From Porphyrobacter sp. (GTDB lineage: Bacteria > Pseudomonadota > Alphaproteobacteria > Sphingomonadales > Sphingomonadaceae): a stretch of DNA of 7,627 nt. The notes below the pieces were generated by a model. The model was not told the DNA's origin. It ran no database searches and saw only the letters and a list, made by a program, of their open reading frames with translations. How positions within the stretch are numbered: the first letter of the stretch is position 1; each line of letters begins with the position of its first letter. Shown piece by piece: positions 6,703-7,627 of this stretch. The stretch spans positions 1 through 7,627 of the forward strand of contig JAKFWB010000175.1 in assembly GCA_021732945.1 (NCBI GenBank), in the 5' to 3' direction. The position numbers and the translations under genes were made by a program.

Positions 6703-7608
6703 CTATCGGTTGCCAATCACGTAGCGGATTGTGGTGGCATAGAAAGACCGCATCGGCTGCCCTTGCCCATCGCGCGCGGGCGCGAATTTGGCGTTTCGCA
6801 TTTCCTTGCAGGCGGGCGATTCAAGCTTTTTGGCTATTGTCGATTCCTCGATCAGGCAATCCGACACTGATCCATCAGTCTCGACCGTCACCCGCATGCG
6901 AAAAATTGCTTGCTCCCCCGCGCGGAGCGCCGACGATGGGTAAACCGCGACAATCCGCTGCGTCACCGCCGCCGCGTTGGCCCACATTGGTGGAACGTGG
7001 TTCTTGTGTGCTTCGGGGTCGAGCCCCCACTGCGTCAGCAAATCGACCGTGCAATTGTTGAGTGCTGCAATGGCATCCTTCATATTGCCGGTTTCGAACG
7101 ACAAGACAGCCTTTCCCCGGCGCAGCACGATTCGGTCAACTTTCGCCGCCTCGTCAAGATTCACGCCAACCGGCCGCAGCGCATCGGCCATCGCCTTTGG
7201 GTCAATCGAGATCGTGCTGAAGATCAGCGCCGGCCCAAGATCAGCGATCTCACCTTTGCCGAACTGATCGAGGGATTCCATCGGCTCATCGCGCTCAAGG
7301 CCAAGATCAACCGTGGCTGCAGTGCGAAAGCGCGAGATGCCGCTGCCTGCCAGCGTCAGCCCGAATTCGCCATTAGGCGCTGCCTGTTCGAGCATCAGCA
7401 AGTGCCGATCTTCTTCGGTGCCGAACACACGGGCCAGGCGGCAGCGGTTTGCACCGAAATCGATGTTCCATGGGCTGACGGGTTCAAGCCGGATTGCCCC
7501 ATCTGCAGCAGCAACATCATTGGGGAAGCTGTCTTCGGCTGCCGCAATTGCAGGTGCGAGTGCAAGGCTTGCGCCAATTACGAAGGTGTACGCGGGGTGG
7601 AGGCGCAT
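6703..7608 (-). CDS. Exported protein with C-terminal TonB-like domain
   Basis: This 301-aa protein starts with a signal peptide: hydrophobic core at about 8-22 and a likely signal peptidase I site at AIAAA|EDS (after residue 24). The middle has a pattern I associate with sphingomonad proteins annotated as TonB-family: NRCRLARVFG at 54-63, a lipid- or ligand-domain-like stretch, then SFETGNMKDAIAALNNC (170-186) and DLLTQWGLD (189-197). The C-terminal part, from about 215, fits a TonB_C domain: YPSSALRAGE, then VETDGSVSDCLIEES, then KFAPARDGQGQPM. Cysteines 251 and 267 flank the core of that domain and may pair. It lacks the N-terminal membrane anchor retained by true energy transducers and the long proline-rich linker needed to span the periplasm, so classic TonB energy coupling is unlikely. 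The role is probably in the periplasm or on the cell surface, unknown. It stands alone on the minus strand. Confidence 0.88.
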   Translation of the reverse strand: MRLHPAYTFVIGASLALAPAIAAAEDSFPNDVAAADGAIRLEPVSPWNIDFGANRCRLARVFGTEEDRHLLMLEQAAPNGEFGLTLAGSGISRFRTAATVDLGLERDEPMESLDQFGKGEIADLGPALIFSTISIDPKAMADALRPVGVNLDEAAKVDRIVLRRGKAVLSFETGNMKDAIAALNNCTVDLLTQWGLDPEAHKNHVPPMWANAAAVTQRIVAVYPSSALRAGEQAIFRMRVTVETDGSVSDCLIEESTIAKKLESPACKEMRNAKFAPARDGQGQPMRSFYATTIRYVIGNR

Positions 7609-7615
7609 CTAGAAA

Positions 7616-7621
7616 TCCTCT
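7616..7621 (-). promoter_or_regulatory. Ribosome binding site of the TonB-C-domain gene
   Basis: On the minus strand agagga lies 7 nt before the ATG at 7608-7606. This confirms that start, which also gives a complete signal peptide. Its promoter would be beyond the right edge of the window. Confidence 0.7.
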
Positions 7622-7627
7622 GACAGA

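Noticed and set aside
6910..7623. A 237-residue plus-strand open frame with many cysteines near its end, opposite the TonB-C gene
   Set aside because: It is antisense to a gene with a signal peptide, ribosome site and domain pattern. The cysteine run (CRNCRCECKAC) mirrors the alanine/leucine/glutamine codons of the real gene and has no ribosome site of its own.

Overview
The window looks like chromosomal DNA of a high-GC alphaproteobacterium, most likely of the order Sphingomonadales (Erythrobacter/Sphingomonas type). This is judged from the codon choice (mostly G/C at third positions) and from a secreted TonB-C-domain protein of a kind I associate with sphingomonads. It is an inference, not a database match. 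The window holds five protein-coding genes and no RNA gene, insertion sequence, CRISPR array or phage gene that I can recognise.

Bases 1-3821 hold an RND (AcrB-type) efflux permease that lacks only its extreme 5' end. The first base of its start codon probably lies just outside the window. All proton-relay residues are present. The protein is about 1273 residues instead of the usual 1030-1060, because about 190-210 residues with four predicted membrane helices are inserted between the two halves of the pump. That insert is also where codons rare in this gene cluster. Forty-seven bases downstream, bases 3869-5158 encode a DUF445 (YjiN-like) membrane protein on the same strand.

Bases 5159-5263 are a short gene-free gap with a 23-bp near-perfect palindrome just before the next gene. 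Bases 5264-6172 encode an unrecognised 302-residue protein. It has a glycine-zipper double membrane segment and a C-terminal tail in which proline recurs exactly every third residue, eight times. Nine bases later, 6182-6637 encodes a small three-helix membrane protein with a Cys-containing tail. The pair is arranged like a membrane-acting toxin and its immunity protein. This is the most interesting candidate system here, but the function is a hypothesis from architecture alone.

Bases 6703-7608, on the minus strand and convergent with the pair, encode an exported protein with a signal peptide and a C-terminal TonB-like domain. The 65-base convergent gap shows no convincing terminator. The pump and DUF445 gene may be co-transcribed. 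The toxin-like pair is probably a separate unit with its own control region, and the TonB-C gene is independent.
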